Origin: Temnopleurus reevesii
Taxonomy: Eukaryota > Echinodermata > Echinoidea > Temnopleuroida > Temnopleuridae
Assembly: GCA_036244855.1 (NCBI GenBank)
Contig: BQKZ01000001.1
Coordinates: 408,087-472,086, forward strand
DNA length: 64,000 nt
Direction of reading: 5' to 3'
Shown: positions 13,441 to 26,135 of the stretch, piece by piece
How positions within the stretch are numbered: the stretch's first letter is position 1
Layout of the letters: the number at the start of each line of letters is the position of its first letter
Made by a program: the position numbers and the translations under genes
Notes under the pieces: model-generated
What the model saw: only the letters and a program-made list of their open reading frames with translations
The model's database searches: none
Told to the model about the DNA's origin: nothing

Positions 13441-13800
13441 CGGCTGCCTACGTGTCATGAAAACAAGGCCTGAACTCATCTCCCTTCTTGCCTCACATCA
13501 AGACGAAGCAGATCACATGACAAGGACGCGGAATCGAGCACAGCATTACGTTGAGTGTTTTTCTGTTTCTCCTTCTGATGCCCCATCTCAGACAAAATTC
13601 AGAGTAGATTGCCACCCTTGGGTGGTAGCCTCTGACCAGAAAAGCGTCACGGCAAATCCAGTACATAGGCATGAATTAATGGATGAATACGGTGTGCAGG
13701 TGTGCATGTATACAGGTAAACAGGGAGGAACAAGTACAGGTGTACAACAGTATCAAACATTGACTGCCACAGCTGTGAGAAATAAATCATAAGTTTGACA
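13441..13800. promoter_or_regulatory. candidate cis-regulatory island with clustered CAGGTG-type E-boxes
   Basis: This is a G+C-richer block between AT-rich flanks. In about 50 bases (13,696-13,745) it has GCAGGTGTGC, ACAGGTAAAC and ACAGGTGTAC, that is, repeated Snail/ZEB-type E-boxes, two of which also fit T-box half-sites (AGGTGT). A 111-codon plus-strand frame (13457-13792) spans it. Its product is not recognisable, so a coding exon is not excluded but not supported either. Confidence 0.25.
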
Positions 13801-16800
13801 TGACTTAAGAAAAAATTTGATTCATTAATAATTCATGCAATGAAAACCTGAAAAAAAAGAAAATATCTAAAAAGTATTAGCACTAAACATACCCCTTTCA
13901 GAATGAAATGGAAGACTAATAATACTCTCAAAATGCGAGTACCACACAAAGTGTGAGGGTAATCAATAGAACTTTACTTTGCTAAACAATATTTCACAAC
14001 ATATCTACACTATAGCTCCATGTATTTCTTTTCTATGTTTCAAACTTCACATTTGAATACACAATTTAGCTATCTTCATTACAACATTAAAACATTAAAA
14101 CATAATTTATCAATTAAAATACGAATATCAACTGTGTCTTGCGATAGATAAAAGGAAAAGCACTGTCACAGTGGCTTTTCTTGCTCAATATACTCTGAAT
14201 GTTATCACATGGACTATAGCTGCCCTGGGCAACAGGTGGGCGTTGGGTAGATTACTGTATCTATCCAAGGTATCATTATTCTTAAAATCCAATTAGTCTT
14301 TATGTACACCTTCTTGAAATGGGTAAAAACCTGGATTTATACAAGTTTAATTAGTGCAAGTTTAATTAGTTCAAAGAAGAACACAATAAAGCTACATCAA
14401 TTAAGTTGCAGTGATTATATTTATACAAGATAATTTGCATTGTCTTAAAGAATCCAAGGGGAATGTTTTCTGGCCATGTGTGGGTATTTGGAAAATGGCT
14501 AAAAACAAACAAAATATTATTCCTTAGGCAATATTTGGTCTAATAAGATATTGGCAGTGTCTCTTTACTAACTTACAAAGTGCGACATTTATTTTGCATT
14601 TATTCAATCAAGCACTATGATAGTATAAAGTGATGGTGCCTTGGTGTGGTAATCTTTAGGGATGCGGAAAAAAATGAGAGGAGCACCATTAAAATGGAAA
14701 CTATTTCAAAATATGTACGAAAACATAGTATTAAATTTGAATGAATAGAGCTTGATTACATGCAACTATGATATACAAACAAATATTTTGAAACTAAAGG
14801 ATTGGGCTCGATATGAAAGTGCTTAACAGGTGATTGATTTTGATATCTACTCATGCCTTATTTATCTGAGACAAAGTGATAATTTGGTTTATTAGATTTT
14901 AAAAACATTGCTCAAATATGTGTTCAATTATATGTGATAGTTATTCTCCCTTTTTCTAATCTGAATATCTCATTGAAGAAAAATTCAAACTGTTATATGA
15001 AAGTCTATAAGTAAAGACTACTAAATACAAAGAGACCCACACATAATTATAATCACACATTACTGTGCATATTATGTACTTATATCTTACAGCCAATACA
15101 ATCATTTTTAGTGAATTCACTGAATTTCAGACATATTTACATAATAGCCAGTTGTCATTTTTCACATTTTGAAAGACAATTGTTTAAATCATGTGTAAGG
15201 AAAAAAAATATAACAAGTAAAATGTTTCCAAATTCATGGTTGTGAAGTTATCGAAAATAACGCCCCTTTTTTAAGCTCATTCAGTGTTCTATTTATTTGG
15301 TATTTTAATGTCTGCTAGATATAAAGATTAAGTGGTGAATAGTGCAATGCAGAAAGAATTGGAAGACACTATTGAAAAAGGAATAAAAATGAATATGTTA
15401 ACATCTAAAGTAGATCATCTATCTATATGGTTGCAAATCTATCCAAAGGCTTGAAGAAAAACATCAAAGATATTTTCAAATAAAGACACTACAATATGAA
15501 TATACATTTTGGAAAAATATTAATATTCTGAGAATGGGAGGGCTGGCCATCACTATGACATCACAGGACGAAGAAACTGGACAAAATAAAAAAAACTCAC
15601 CATTTCACAATGGCTCTTAGAAGATCAAATATGTTAGGGGGACAAATTTTTATTTGTGTGCACGAGCCATTGCAAGGGCTTGAATGGGAAGTTGTTCATT
15701 TTGTCTTTAGCTTTCATAGTGCAGAGAACTGTGTACATTTGAACTGAGAATGTTCTCAACAAAAAGAACAAAAAACAATATTACAAAACAAGAAGAGTGT
15801 ACATCAACCTGCATTCTCTCTCCTTGTTTTGTTAAAGGCGATGACTAATATTATTTTTTATCGATTCAGCAAGTGCTATATTCATGATTTTCCACCTTTG
15901 GATAAAACAGTAATCACATAAATCTCGTAATTTCATTGGTTCTGTATGTTTCAAGATACAAGCAATTCGAAATCGATAATAAGCGTCAAACCAATAAGTG
16001 TCTCCAGCAATGTATGATTTAGGTGGGGAGCCATATGTTTTCTGAGCGCAGATCTATTTTTTAGAACTCTTTTTGGAAAATAAATGTTTTTTCAATCTGT
16101 CTGACTTTCAGATATTCTTAATCTAAAATATGGGTTGCATACATCTAAACCCGTTTTGCAGTGATGTGGCATTGTTAAAAAATACCTCTAAATCATCTGT
16201 TTTGACCAGGACATCTCCCTGTTTTGATGGTAACTTTTGAAATCATCAATAAACCTCAAAATACCAAAAAACAGTAATGTCAAAGTGGACAACCATTATA
16301 TACACTTCATTATGTGCATTGATTTATTCTTAATGTCACAGAATTTGTTTAAGGTGAACCAAAAGTAGTAAAAAAAAACTCTCAATCATCTAAAACAAAG
16401 TGGTCAAAATGATTAATCAAGCAAAAACAAGAGCATATATGTAAGAAATTTCATTATATGCACCCATTTATTCTGCAACGTTTATGAAATTAACCAAACG
16501 TTGTAAACACTTCTCTTCGATCCGCAAGTACCGTAACATCATCCTCTTCTGAGAGTCGTTTACCTGTGTCAATTAAGGACATGTGCTGAGTAGTCACATG
16601 GCATTGCAATCTGTATTGAATCGTAGTGAACCTAACTACCTATTAAATCATTGATTTGTCCTGCGCACGTTTATTGAGGCCATGTTAGGCGGCAGGTGGA
16701 GAATGGAGCGTAATCATGAAACAAACGCAGTAAACTAGAAGTCCTCCCACATCCGATGTCATCAAATCACTCAAGAAAAAACTTTTCATTCCAGTAATCT

Positions 16801-17973
16801 GGTATAAATAATAATGCGAACATCATGAGATTACCATCAAAGTTATTAAAACAAAGCAAGTCATACATCTCAAGTTCATCATCAAAAAGAGAAGAACTTG
16901 TCAAATCTATCACTTAAGATCAATCAGTTATCTCATGAATAATGCAATTACATGGCAAATCTAAGATATACCCCTCAACAGGGTAAGTGGGTGTGAGTGT
17001 ATATTAAAAAGAATGTTTGAGGTTCCTATGATCAGGAACATGACTCTCAGAGCAACACTTCGTTGTTCTCATTTTAAACTTGAGATAATGTGAAACTATT
17101 TTATACATTTGTATTTGTGACCGACTGATATAACAAAACAGAAGTTTTAGATTCAGGTTTATTGGGAAAACTGTTGTAAATCTGCACTTGTTTTGTGTTT
17201 ATATACAGATTGGTATGATAATGAATGCAGCAATTAAATATTGCAGATGTGGTTCATCAACTGCACGTTTCCGTGGACTATAAACCTAATATAAATTTGT
17301 CCAAACAGTTCATACAATCATTACAAAATGTGTGAATTTAGTGCATGTGCCACACATGTATATGCTGCTGTCTCCCAATGCCCTAAATATAATTGTACTT
17401 TCCCCACAAATTTGCCTACACCAATGTCTTGTGTTCAATTTCCTTTAAAGGATTGGAGCAATCTAGGGAAAGGTAAGAATTCAGAAATCTCATTTCTTTG
17501 TGAGCTGCAGTAAAATCATTCAAATAATACAGATTTTTAATAACAAATTGGAGTATGCTTATACACATTTTAACAAAATAAACCCAGATAAAGCCTATTC
17601 ACTGCAAAATGAAAATAATGACATGCATCATATTTTTCTTCAGCACATCACCAGTACACGCAATAGCAATGAGAATTCAAATGACCTGCAACGACAAAAT
17701 AAAAACACTGTTCGCTTAGCACCGAAAGCGCCCGGAAAACAATGCCGCTGGCGATCTGTAGGAGTGTTGGTTAGTTAGCCTATGTGACATTCAAAAATAT
17801 CAGAATACGTGCAATAATCATCTCCCATCCTCGGACACATATTTTTATGTATGTTTGGCAATTTGTGAATTTGTAAATTTATTTTCCCATCAATTTCTTC
17901 ATCATGACATAAACCAATCTATACCTTTGAAAATGTGTAATTATGTTTCAAACAGTATGCACAAATTTTAATA
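13801..17973. other. AT-rich non-coding stretch
   Basis: No gene is seen. It includes a two-unit 15-bp tandem repeat (14342-14371, CAAGTTTAATTAGTG). A G+C-richer patch at 16.5-16.76 kb contains E-boxes and could be regulatory. Confidence 0.5.
14342..14371. repeat. 15-bp tandem duplication
   Basis: Two adjacent copies of CAAGTTTAATTAGT(G/T). Confidence 0.8.
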
Positions 17974-17991
17974 ATATCTCTGCAGAGATAT
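17974..17991. repeat. 18-bp perfect palindrome
   Basis: ATATCTCTGCAGAGATAT equals its own reverse complement. It lies just outside the edge of the dispersed repeat at 18,006. Confidence 0.8.
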
Positions 17992-18005
17992 AAATTAAAT
18001 AACTT

Positions 18006-18163
18006 ACGTTTTAGATTTACGCTTGTTTCAGGTACTAAACGTTGACTTTAAAGCCTAGTATTTTCCCAGTTTAGTTTATATGCAACATCAATCTTTCAGA
18101 TAACCTCGGGGATCTGGCAGTTGAAACAATTTTAAATGAAAACAATGTTAAACAATGGCTTTA
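18006..18163 (-). repeat. 158-bp dispersed repeat, copy A
   Basis: Read on the minus strand, this segment aligns along its whole length with 54,642-54,799. Shared stretches include AAGCCATTGTTTAACATTG, AACTGCCAGATCC and TGCATATAAACTAAACTGGG, with scattered substitutions between them. Homology stops abruptly at CTAAAACGT in both copies. The family is unknown to me; it is probably the end of a larger transposable element. Confidence 0.75.
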
Positions 18164-18973
18164 AACAACAATAGCTGATTACATTTTGACTAATAACTCT
18201 TGCAGATTAAAAATCACTGATTTAATTTAAATAAATGGAGTACCATCACGTTACAAAGATAAATTGACTCATATACATCCATCAACAAAATTGCTCTGAT
18301 AAAGTTTTCAAACAAATTCTTGATCATGCCATTGCTTGCCATTTTAGGTCATACAAATGATGAAACAAGCATGATTATTTGTCTTGTGAAAAAATACTGA
18401 TAATTTGACTCAAACATGGCTTGGTTCATTCCCTTTCAGTTCAACAAGACTAACAGGGTTAGCTGCATTAGCTCAAATTTAACAACTTGTCTTCATTTCG
18501 AGAGAGAACTTAGACAAGGGAGCTTCAAAGATTAAAAAGATCATTCACCTGCTAAAGATATCAACATCAAGGCCTGAAGGATGCAGATAAACAGATACTG
18601 AAATAGATCATATTTGTGAGAACAGATATTAATTAGAAACAAAATTAATATCAGGGTGAAAAGTTCAAGGTTTCAGAGATCATAAATGATATAGAGATTA
18701 AGTCTTTTACTGCCAGGATGTATTGCTATGCTGCACTTAGCCTTGTTCACATTTAATTTAATAAGCATAAAATGTGAATTTGTGAGGTTAACATTAGGAA
18801 CAAATGTTCAGTGGAGGTCTGGTGTCATCTCATCTTCCCATTCTCGCTCATCCTTCTTTCCCTTGTTCATAAGCTTTTACAGGAAAGGATGGGATTTTTC
18901 CTAAATGGTAGTATTTCTATATTTATCATTTATATCAAAATGGACATTTTGATGGTCCATTAAAGTTCATAAC
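18164..18973. other. AT-rich non-coding stretch
   Basis: I see nothing in it beyond ordinary spacer. Confidence 0.5.
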
Positions 18974-19358
18974 AGTGAATATGTCAATTTAATGATTTTT
19001 GTGTTGGGTAGATAAATAATTGAATAATTCTTGCCTTATCCCAACATGAATAAACACTGATTGACAGTGCGTTACCGAGAAGCTGAGAATTATTCAATTA
19101 TTTATCTACCCAACACAAAAATCATTAAATTGATATTTACGCAGTACCTGCTGCTATAACACGAATCGAGCCCGCCACTTCCATCGGCTCTCGGTGGTCT
19201 AGTGGTAAGACGCCTGTCTAGTCATCAGGAGATCGTGGGTTCGATTCCTACCTGAGTATGCCTGAGATTTTTTTCTCAGCTTCTCGGTAACGCACTGTCA
19301 ATCAGTGTTTATTCATGTTGGGATAAGGCAAGAATTATTCAATTAGTGAATATGTCAA
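18974..19358 (+). mobile_element. palindromic tRNA-derived SINE-like retroelement with 14-bp target-site duplication
   Basis: The insertion 18,988-19,344 is bounded by perfect direct repeats AGTGAATATGTCAA (18974-18987 and 19345-19358). Inside, two nested perfect inverted repeats occur. A 46-bp arm, 18984-19029, pairs with 19088-19133. A 73-bp arm, 19017-19089, pairs with 19273-19345. Between them lies a tRNA-like head (19188-19258) with A and B boxes. The order is therefore inverted tail, linker, tRNA head, direct tail. TSDs of this length are typical of target-primed (LINE-mediated) integration. The inverted 5' part resembles twin priming, possibly from a tandem SINE transcript. A second copy lies at 60.9 kb. 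I do not recognise a named family. Confidence 0.8.
19188..19258 (+). tRNA. tRNA-like SINE head (probably not a functional tRNA)
   Basis: Seventy-one bases fold as a cloverleaf. The D stem is GTCT/AGAC with a 7-base loop. The anticodon stem CCTGT/TCAGG has one mismatch. The anticodon loop CTAGTCA would put AGT at the anticodon. The T stem GTGGG/CCTAC encloses loop TTCGATT. The acceptor stem CTCTCGG/CTGAGTA pairs at 5 of 7 positions and fails at the outer two. The A box TGGTCTAGTGG (19195-19205) and B box GGTTCGATTCC (19238-19248) fit Pol III consensus. Its place inside a TSD-bounded element, the broken acceptor end and sequence closest to Glu/Asp-type tRNAs despite the AGT anticodon argue for a retroelement head. 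A T7 run follows at 19268-19274. Confidence 0.55.
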
Positions 19359-21860
19359 ATACTAAAATGAATTAATGTTGAGTACCGTATACATCTAAAG
19401 TTATTCCTTTTTACGTAAAGCTTTTCCTATGGATTAAAAAGAATTAGTCAAATATTTTAAGATGGATTTACAAAGGAAACCCTGGCTTAGAATCAGAGGC
19501 CTTTTAAAGAAACATTTTCCTGGAAATTTGGTAAAATTAACAGGAGATTATGTTGAGACTCATCCTCGATGAACACATGGTTAGTGCTGACAGGACTAGA
19601 TTACAGTGGTGAAGGGCTTGCTATCTATTTGTGCCATTTCACTTGATTTGGAGATCAGGGCGGTATTTTTTGAAAGTCATGTTAACCTTTAGGTGAACCC
19701 TGATAAGACATTCCGATAGCTGCCAATATTGAAGCACTGATATATCGCATGATAAATCAAGTCATTTTGCATGGAGAAAAATTCTTACAAACTCACAGCA
19801 AAATCAGTAGGATATTGCATAAAAATAGCATAGATATGCTATGAAATGTATGGAAAAAAGCATCTAGGCAAAAAAAATTATACATAAGAAATAGTGTTGC
19901 AACAGTTATTGCCGACCCATCTCATAAAAGAAATGATACCCTGTTTTCTTACGCCTTATCCTGTGCATCTGCAACTACTTTTGTGGGTGTGTCAACTGAG
20001 CCACAACCCCAGAATGGGGACTGCAACACCATCTTTCATAACGGTTTTAGTCTTGTCTTCCATTTTGTTGCTTATTACTGCAAGGGAATACCGAAAAATA
20101 TACAATTTTTTCTTGTTATACACCCTTCTTCTTTCATAGATTTTAGATTTACCTTTACATACACCTAACATATGCAGACATATGATCATGTTTAGTCCTT
20201 GAAAAAAATCAGTGAAAGTTATAACAAACATTCATTGTATTTTGATATCAAAACCCTGGACATTCATGGAAACAACCAGATAATAACTTAGCTACTTCTA
20301 ATATACAACAATCAATACCAGTAAGTTGTGTGTACTTTCAACTGCACTTCAATGTTACTGATTACAATATAATCACATCAAGTACCATATAGTATAACAT
20401 TAATCAGTTGGTGATGAGATATCATGACACTGATGATCATATAAGGCTATGGAGAGGCACAAAGTACAAGCACTTTCCTCGAAAATGCACTTGAACATAT
20501 CATATAATCGATTATTAATGATAAGCCAATGATCTCTGGCTTTTTGGATTTGTCTGCTGCTAGTTTATCCCTCCAAATAGAGACATTAATTATGGCAATG
20601 AGAGATTTGTTTTTGTTAAATACATAGACCTTTATATGGACTGAGACTAAAAGATTGCGCCTACAAGGTTAAGCCTTGACGTTTATTTGCACTCTTCAAA
20701 ATAAAAATAAAAAGAGAAATGATATTCCAAGTATAAGGAGCTACATTGTGAAGAATTTGAATTTGGTTATCATTGAAAATGGTACAATCAATGTGCATAT
20801 ATCACCAAAAAGTGGAGGGGGTAGGATAAGCTAATAATTCATGATTGTTTAATTGACTACAACCGTCCCCCCATCTAAAAAAAAGATTTAGAATTGCAAA
20901 GAACCATCAAAATATTTCCATCTATTCATATTCAGAATTCTTCTCCATTCTCTTTCAAAGGTATTTTTGAGTGATATGGAAAATATTGTGAACACTGGAC
21001 ACTCTGCAGAGTGGATATATTGCAGGTATCATTATTGTCATTACTATATTTTCATTAATTTAAAAAACTTAAAATGGAATGTCATTGCAATATTGTTGTG
21101 ATATCTTGTTGCATTTCTTTCATTTGTTGTATTTCAAATGTGATAATAGTCACACAATGCCAACAATGACTGTTAGGGAAACAAATTGTCAGTAGATGCA
21201 GCTTGTAAGGAAGCATTAACTCATACAAACTTATACATTTTTGGTGAAATTCATGATTATATTTAGAATGACATCAGGTGTAAGAGTAAGAAGATTATAG
21301 AAACCTACAAAAGCACCAGCAGCTTAATACCGGCAGCATGATAGAGCTTCTTAGCGCATCATTATACATGTCACTCTTTAACTAAGAACGTCTCATTAAG
21401 TCCTCATTAGTGTGCATGAGGATGGTTTTCATGCTCATTTAACACTATTTTTATAATCATTCCATTTTTTAAAAGAAATTGCAGACAAAACCTTGTCATG
21501 TAGTCTTCTTGAAAAATGAGCACAAAGACTTAAGGTGGTAAAATTAGAACAAAGATGGAGTGCACATAGTGTTGTGCATTGAATTGAAACACATTCATTT
21601 TTTTTCACTTCTTTACTTTTCTCCCAAAAATACTTTTGATAAATACATCTGATCCATTAGTTCTTCAGGAAAGTACTATCATCCTTTTACTCTTTTGAAT
21701 TAATGGCACTATGCTGGAATTAAAGTTATAGATTAGTAATGGTCAGGATGCAGTAATTGATGTGAAAGGATCTGATGTATTCACAAATTTCTTTGTATGC
21801 ATAGATATAACTGTGTATGAAATTAGGAGAAGATTTTCACACATATTCTGACTTATATCA
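19359..21860. other. AT-rich non-coding stretch
   Basis: No gene is seen. Overlapping short frames near 19.9-20.2 kb on both strands are not recognisable. Confidence 0.5.
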
Positions 21861-22000
21861 GTTTGCCGATCAACCATTATTCTTGTGTAACGCTAGATGA
21901 ATGGTCCGCTAGCAGACACAGGACAAAGTGAATGGAGCTTCCTGTGGGACTGTGTGTGGAGTGTGAATTTGCAAACGGGGCGATGTACTGTTGATGCAAA
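21861..22000. promoter_or_regulatory. candidate cis-regulatory island
   Basis: This G+C-richer block contains an Ets/Runx-type composite CTTCCTGTGG and a Sox-like GACAAAG core. The call rests on composition and motifs only. Confidence 0.2.
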
Positions 22001-22710
22001 AAAAAGTTTAATAAACAAAACACCCTTCTCAGAATAGTATTTGATTGAAACAATTCTTTAGGGCTTCATGGTTTTGTAAAGAAGACAAGGGGATTGATAT
22101 GGACTAGCTATAAGAAAGTATGTTTAGACATAAAACCTGTATTACAGTGGCTGAATGACTGTAAGGCCAGAAAAGAAAAGCTGATGAGAGAATCTAACTA
22201 CAACTGCATCATAACATTTTTAATGCATATTTAACTGCTTTGTGCATTAATAATGAAAATAACAAGCATAAAATTTTCTGACAATCTACGCATAGCCTAC
22301 ATTTGAAAAAGTATGCAAAAATTGCATAATTGATTTGACCAGAAGCAGAGATGCGAACCATTCTGGAAAACACATGAGGTACATTTATGTATACATTAAA
22401 AGCTTTCATCAAAGCGAATGGCTGAGAGTATGGTTATTGTTGACATGTTCTGTATCACATTTGTTAAGCTATTGCAATGATAATTCACATTTAATTTAAA
22501 CCTCATGCATATTCCGAAATGGTTGGCATGCATCTCTTCATGCAGAACGTAGATTTGATGGCAAAATATTTTATGTTTCATTATCTAAACGATAAATAAT
22601 ACATCGCCCACTGATTGTTTAGCAATTCAATAAGGTTTATCTGCCAATATAACTGATTCAACCATGGAACTATGTCTGCAAATTGACAATAATTTACAAT
22701 CGCTTAATCT

Positions 22711-22745
22711 GTCGGTCGGTCTGTCTCTCTCTGTCTCTCTCTTTC
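22711..22745. repeat. (TCGG)n/(TCTG)n/(TC)n compound microsatellite
   Basis: GTCGGTCGGTCTG is followed by CT dinucleotides. Confidence 0.8.
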
Positions 22746-23742
22746 ATTTCATATCTTCTCATTTGCCTACTAATCACTAGATATTACACAGACTGTAAAG
22801 GATGAGTTGTAATTCTTAAATTGTAATGCACTTTGTAAGTTCTCATATATTATAGATTCTTTTATTTTTCATGAAGATTCTTTGCTGGACGTTAAAGTAT
22901 AACTTAAACATTTCCCCATCTCTTCATGGCAAAACATCAGGTGGAGTGTGATTTACAGTTCCTTTTTCTAAAAGATTAATATTTTACTTTTTCATTTCTG
23001 GGTGAAAAAAAATAATAGTCATATTTTGATGTTCATGGTTTCTTTATCAACTCTACAGTCAATATGATCTGTTTATACTCAAACAATCCATTACATGCAC
23101 AAATGACTTTCACATATTTCTAAGGATACCGGTAGGTCTTCAACAATCAAGCATGAAAATATTTAAAAGAAAAAGTATATCATATTTTGTTACCCTTTGG
23201 CAATATAAAAATGCAATTGAATCTTCCCTTTTCCACTCAGTATTTGACTTTTCTCTATCACTTACATCATTCTTAATTCAAATGTATGTGCCTCTCTGGA
23301 TGTAATCCAGCCATTTTGTTTTAAAAGAGCACATCAAACTAAACAAAAGATTTTGATTCAGAAACATTTTTAATGCCCAGCTCAAAATTAATTAATTGTC
23401 TCTGCACATTCAAATGACAGCTTTACTCTATGAGAAAATTTCTTGTCTGATATGAATGACAAAAAATATGTCACTTTACTCTAAACCACCTGACAACAAA
23501 AATAGAAAGTGACAGTTTGAACTAAAGATATCATGTATATTTCTTATTGCAATTTACTTTTCTTTAGAAGAGATGAACTTTATACCACCATCTACTCTTT
23601 TTTATTTCATTTTTCTTTGCTACTTGATGAAATGATTTGCTCACTTCCTGTAACAAACAAAATGAGCAATGAGCTTGCGTCTCTTCGTTCAATCTGTGCA
23701 AGACAAGGAACAAATGGATTCTTTCCTCTAAATGTCATATCG

Positions 23743-23758
23743 GAAGCAATATTGCTTC
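23743..23758. repeat. 16-bp perfect palindrome
   Basis: GAAGCAATATTGCTTC equals its own reverse complement. It lies in a slightly G+C-richer patch (23.64-23.79 kb). Confidence 0.75.
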
Positions 23759-24253
23759 TATAAAGCAGGCTGAGGAGCGCTCTGCGAGGGATTGATTGCA
23801 GATCAATGAAGTTTTATCTTATGGGTCACACAATGGCTAAGGATTGGAAGGGATAAAACAAACCCTCTATTACTCCCATTTCCAAGGCCTTTGATGGCAA
23901 ATAAAGGGCAACCAAAGAAAAAAACAATATTACACATCATGAAAAGTTCATCACGCGTGCTACTTTCAGAAGTTTCTTTTTTTAAATAGAATGTTGTTTC
24001 ATGTAGTCACTTTGATGGTGAGACAAATAAAATATATGAAACAGCAAATTTTATCAAGGGTACAAACTTTGCTGTTTTCAACTGACAAAGAAATCCTGCA
24101 AATGACTTTTAAAACTAAAGTGCAGGGCAAATGATTGAATAGAAAATGCACTATATAAATCTCTTTTTCATTAAAAATATTTTCTGTGACTAATTATTTC
24201 ATCAAAATCCTCTTGATACAAGTGATTATGACAGCTTATACTTGCATGCAGAG

Positions 24254-24291
24254 TAACCTTTCTTGCCAATATTAACCTTTCTTGGCAATAT
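24254..24291. repeat. 19-bp tandem duplication
   Basis: TAACCTTTCTTGCCAATAT is followed directly by the same unit with one base changed (TTGG for TTGC). Confidence 0.85.
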
Positions 24292-24797
24292 AGTAGCCAT
24301 GCCCTTCAAATGTTAGAAGAGGCACCTTGAACTATAAGATATCAATCTGACTCTTCAGTTTATTGTGAATTGTTGGTGGGGATATAATACGGTCAAGGCG
24401 GTTGGATATAGGGGAAAGAAATGTGATCTTTGGATGATTAATATCACTTATCAGGGAGGAATTTCTCATTTGAAGGCTTGTAGATGCATTTGAAATTGAT
24501 TTGCCACAAATTGTGCAATTATATCACATAATATGCCAAATCTGTCCATTGATTAAAATCTTTAGAATTATAGGTCAAATACTTAAAATAGAAATAATTG
24601 CCAATTCTAAATCTTGGAATCACAGAGGGATACTGAAAAGAGCTGGCTTTTTAAATTTCCATTATACAAAATAAAAGTGCAAACAGGGGCACCTTGCTAA
24701 CAAAAGGAAGCTGGTGATCACAATGAATGGTAGAGCAATGTATATATTCTTCTATATGAGAAAATATTATTTCTGAATTAAGAATTTGATTTAGAAC

Positions 24798-24840
24798 AAT
24801 AATAATAATAATTTTAATAATAATGAAAATAATAACAATA
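24798..24840. repeat. (AAT)n imperfect microsatellite
   Basis: A run of AAT/ATA units with interruptions. Confidence 0.8.
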
Positions 24841-25541
24841 TCAATGACATACCTTTGATATAGTGCGTAATAGTACAATGGATTACTAAATGCTTTGAAA
24901 TTTTTTATACAAAAATTTATGAGAATAAAAAAAAACAATAGACTAAATTGAAATGCTCTTAAAAGCTAAAAGTAAACCAAATTTTAAAATATCAAGCAAT
25001 TAAGTACAGAAATATATATTGTCACTTTCTGATCACAAATTATATATATATGATTAAATCAATGCTTCTAATTTATTTTTTTTTCACCGCCTCTTTGCAT
25101 TATGTATTTTGTTTCTGTTTCGTTTCATTTTTATACGGCGCTCATGAATTGTGAATGCCACAAATTTCCACTCGTAAATATTAAAGAAGAAGGAATGAGC
25201 ATTCTGCACATGTGTGTAGATAATAGAAGCCTAGTGCTAACATTGTAAGTCGGCAACCCAATCAAGTAAAGTATATACTTAGCTCAGAGGCTCAAAGTTT
25301 GTCTAATGAACAATCAAGGCCCAAAAGTATTGGTCACTAAATGAAAGTCGAGGATCTGTGCATTAAATTGTTTACAAACACTCGTGATGGCATGCCTTAA
25401 ATTGAAGAAAGCCAACTGCCCCGACCCCTATTCCAGTAACAAGGTCTCTACTATATCAGCTGTAACTTTTGCCTTATACACATTGCCGCTGAACAGAATC
25501 ATTTTCATATTTAGAGAACGACTGATAAAGAGAGCGAAAGC

Positions 25542-25564
25542 AGAGAGAGAGAGAGAGAGAGAGA
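25542..25564. repeat. (GA)n microsatellite
   Basis: A perfect GA run of about 11 units. Confidence 0.9.
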
Positions 25565-25904
25565 TGAATGACAAATGAATTATTGTCAATAAATTGTCAA
25601 ATACATAATATTTCTGAGAAACGTAATAAAAATCCCAGAGCAAGTACTAACAGACAAATAAGTATCATAAGTGATATGTCATGTAGTATTATTACCAGCA
25701 GCTTTTGATGTGGCATTATATCAGTAAATTCAATTCACTACTAACTAGACATAAATCTTACCCTAGATACAACTCATATTACAACTTGCCTGCCTGGATC
25801 TCTTTCAGTCAATGATAAACAATTGGGAGCTGTATTGTAATATCATTCATAGTATCATTGTTATAGCTCCTTAGGATATAGAAGTTGCAGCTGAATACTA
25901 ATCA

Positions 25905-26135
25905 TCCATTCTTATAAAGTGCCAGACACTTACTTTATCGTAAGTCCCTAAGCACTCTAAAATGTAGCATAATTTGCTTGACTCTAACAGCGCAGCTGAT
26001 ACATGTGCTACATTTCAAGGAATAAATTCCTGTCAGGTTCCTGTATACCTCACCTGGGTCAAGTGCAGCACAATGTGGATAAGTTTCTTGCTGAAGGAAG
26101 CACCATGGCATGTGATTGAATTTGAACCATAGCTG
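25905..26135 (-). repeat. GCGCTTT-type dispersed repeat, diverged copy
   Basis: It aligns with 29,080-29,270: shared ATTTCAAGGAATAAA, ATTCCT(G/A)(T/C)CAGGT, and ACCTGGGT(C/T)AAGTGCAGCAC. It is more diverged at its left end. It continues further right to GAATTTGAACC (26118-26128), which on the minus strand reads GGTTCAAATTC, a Pol III B-box-like motif. This suggests the family is a tRNA-related SINE read on the minus strand. The strand and class are inference; I recall similar repeats from sea urchin genomes. Confidence 0.6.

Larger units (their letters stand above)
22001..25904. other. AT-rich non-coding stretch with simple repeats
   Basis: No gene is seen. It holds a TCTG/TC tract, a 16-bp palindrome, a 19-bp tandem duplication, an AAT-rich tract and a (GA)n run, listed separately. 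Confidence 0.5.
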
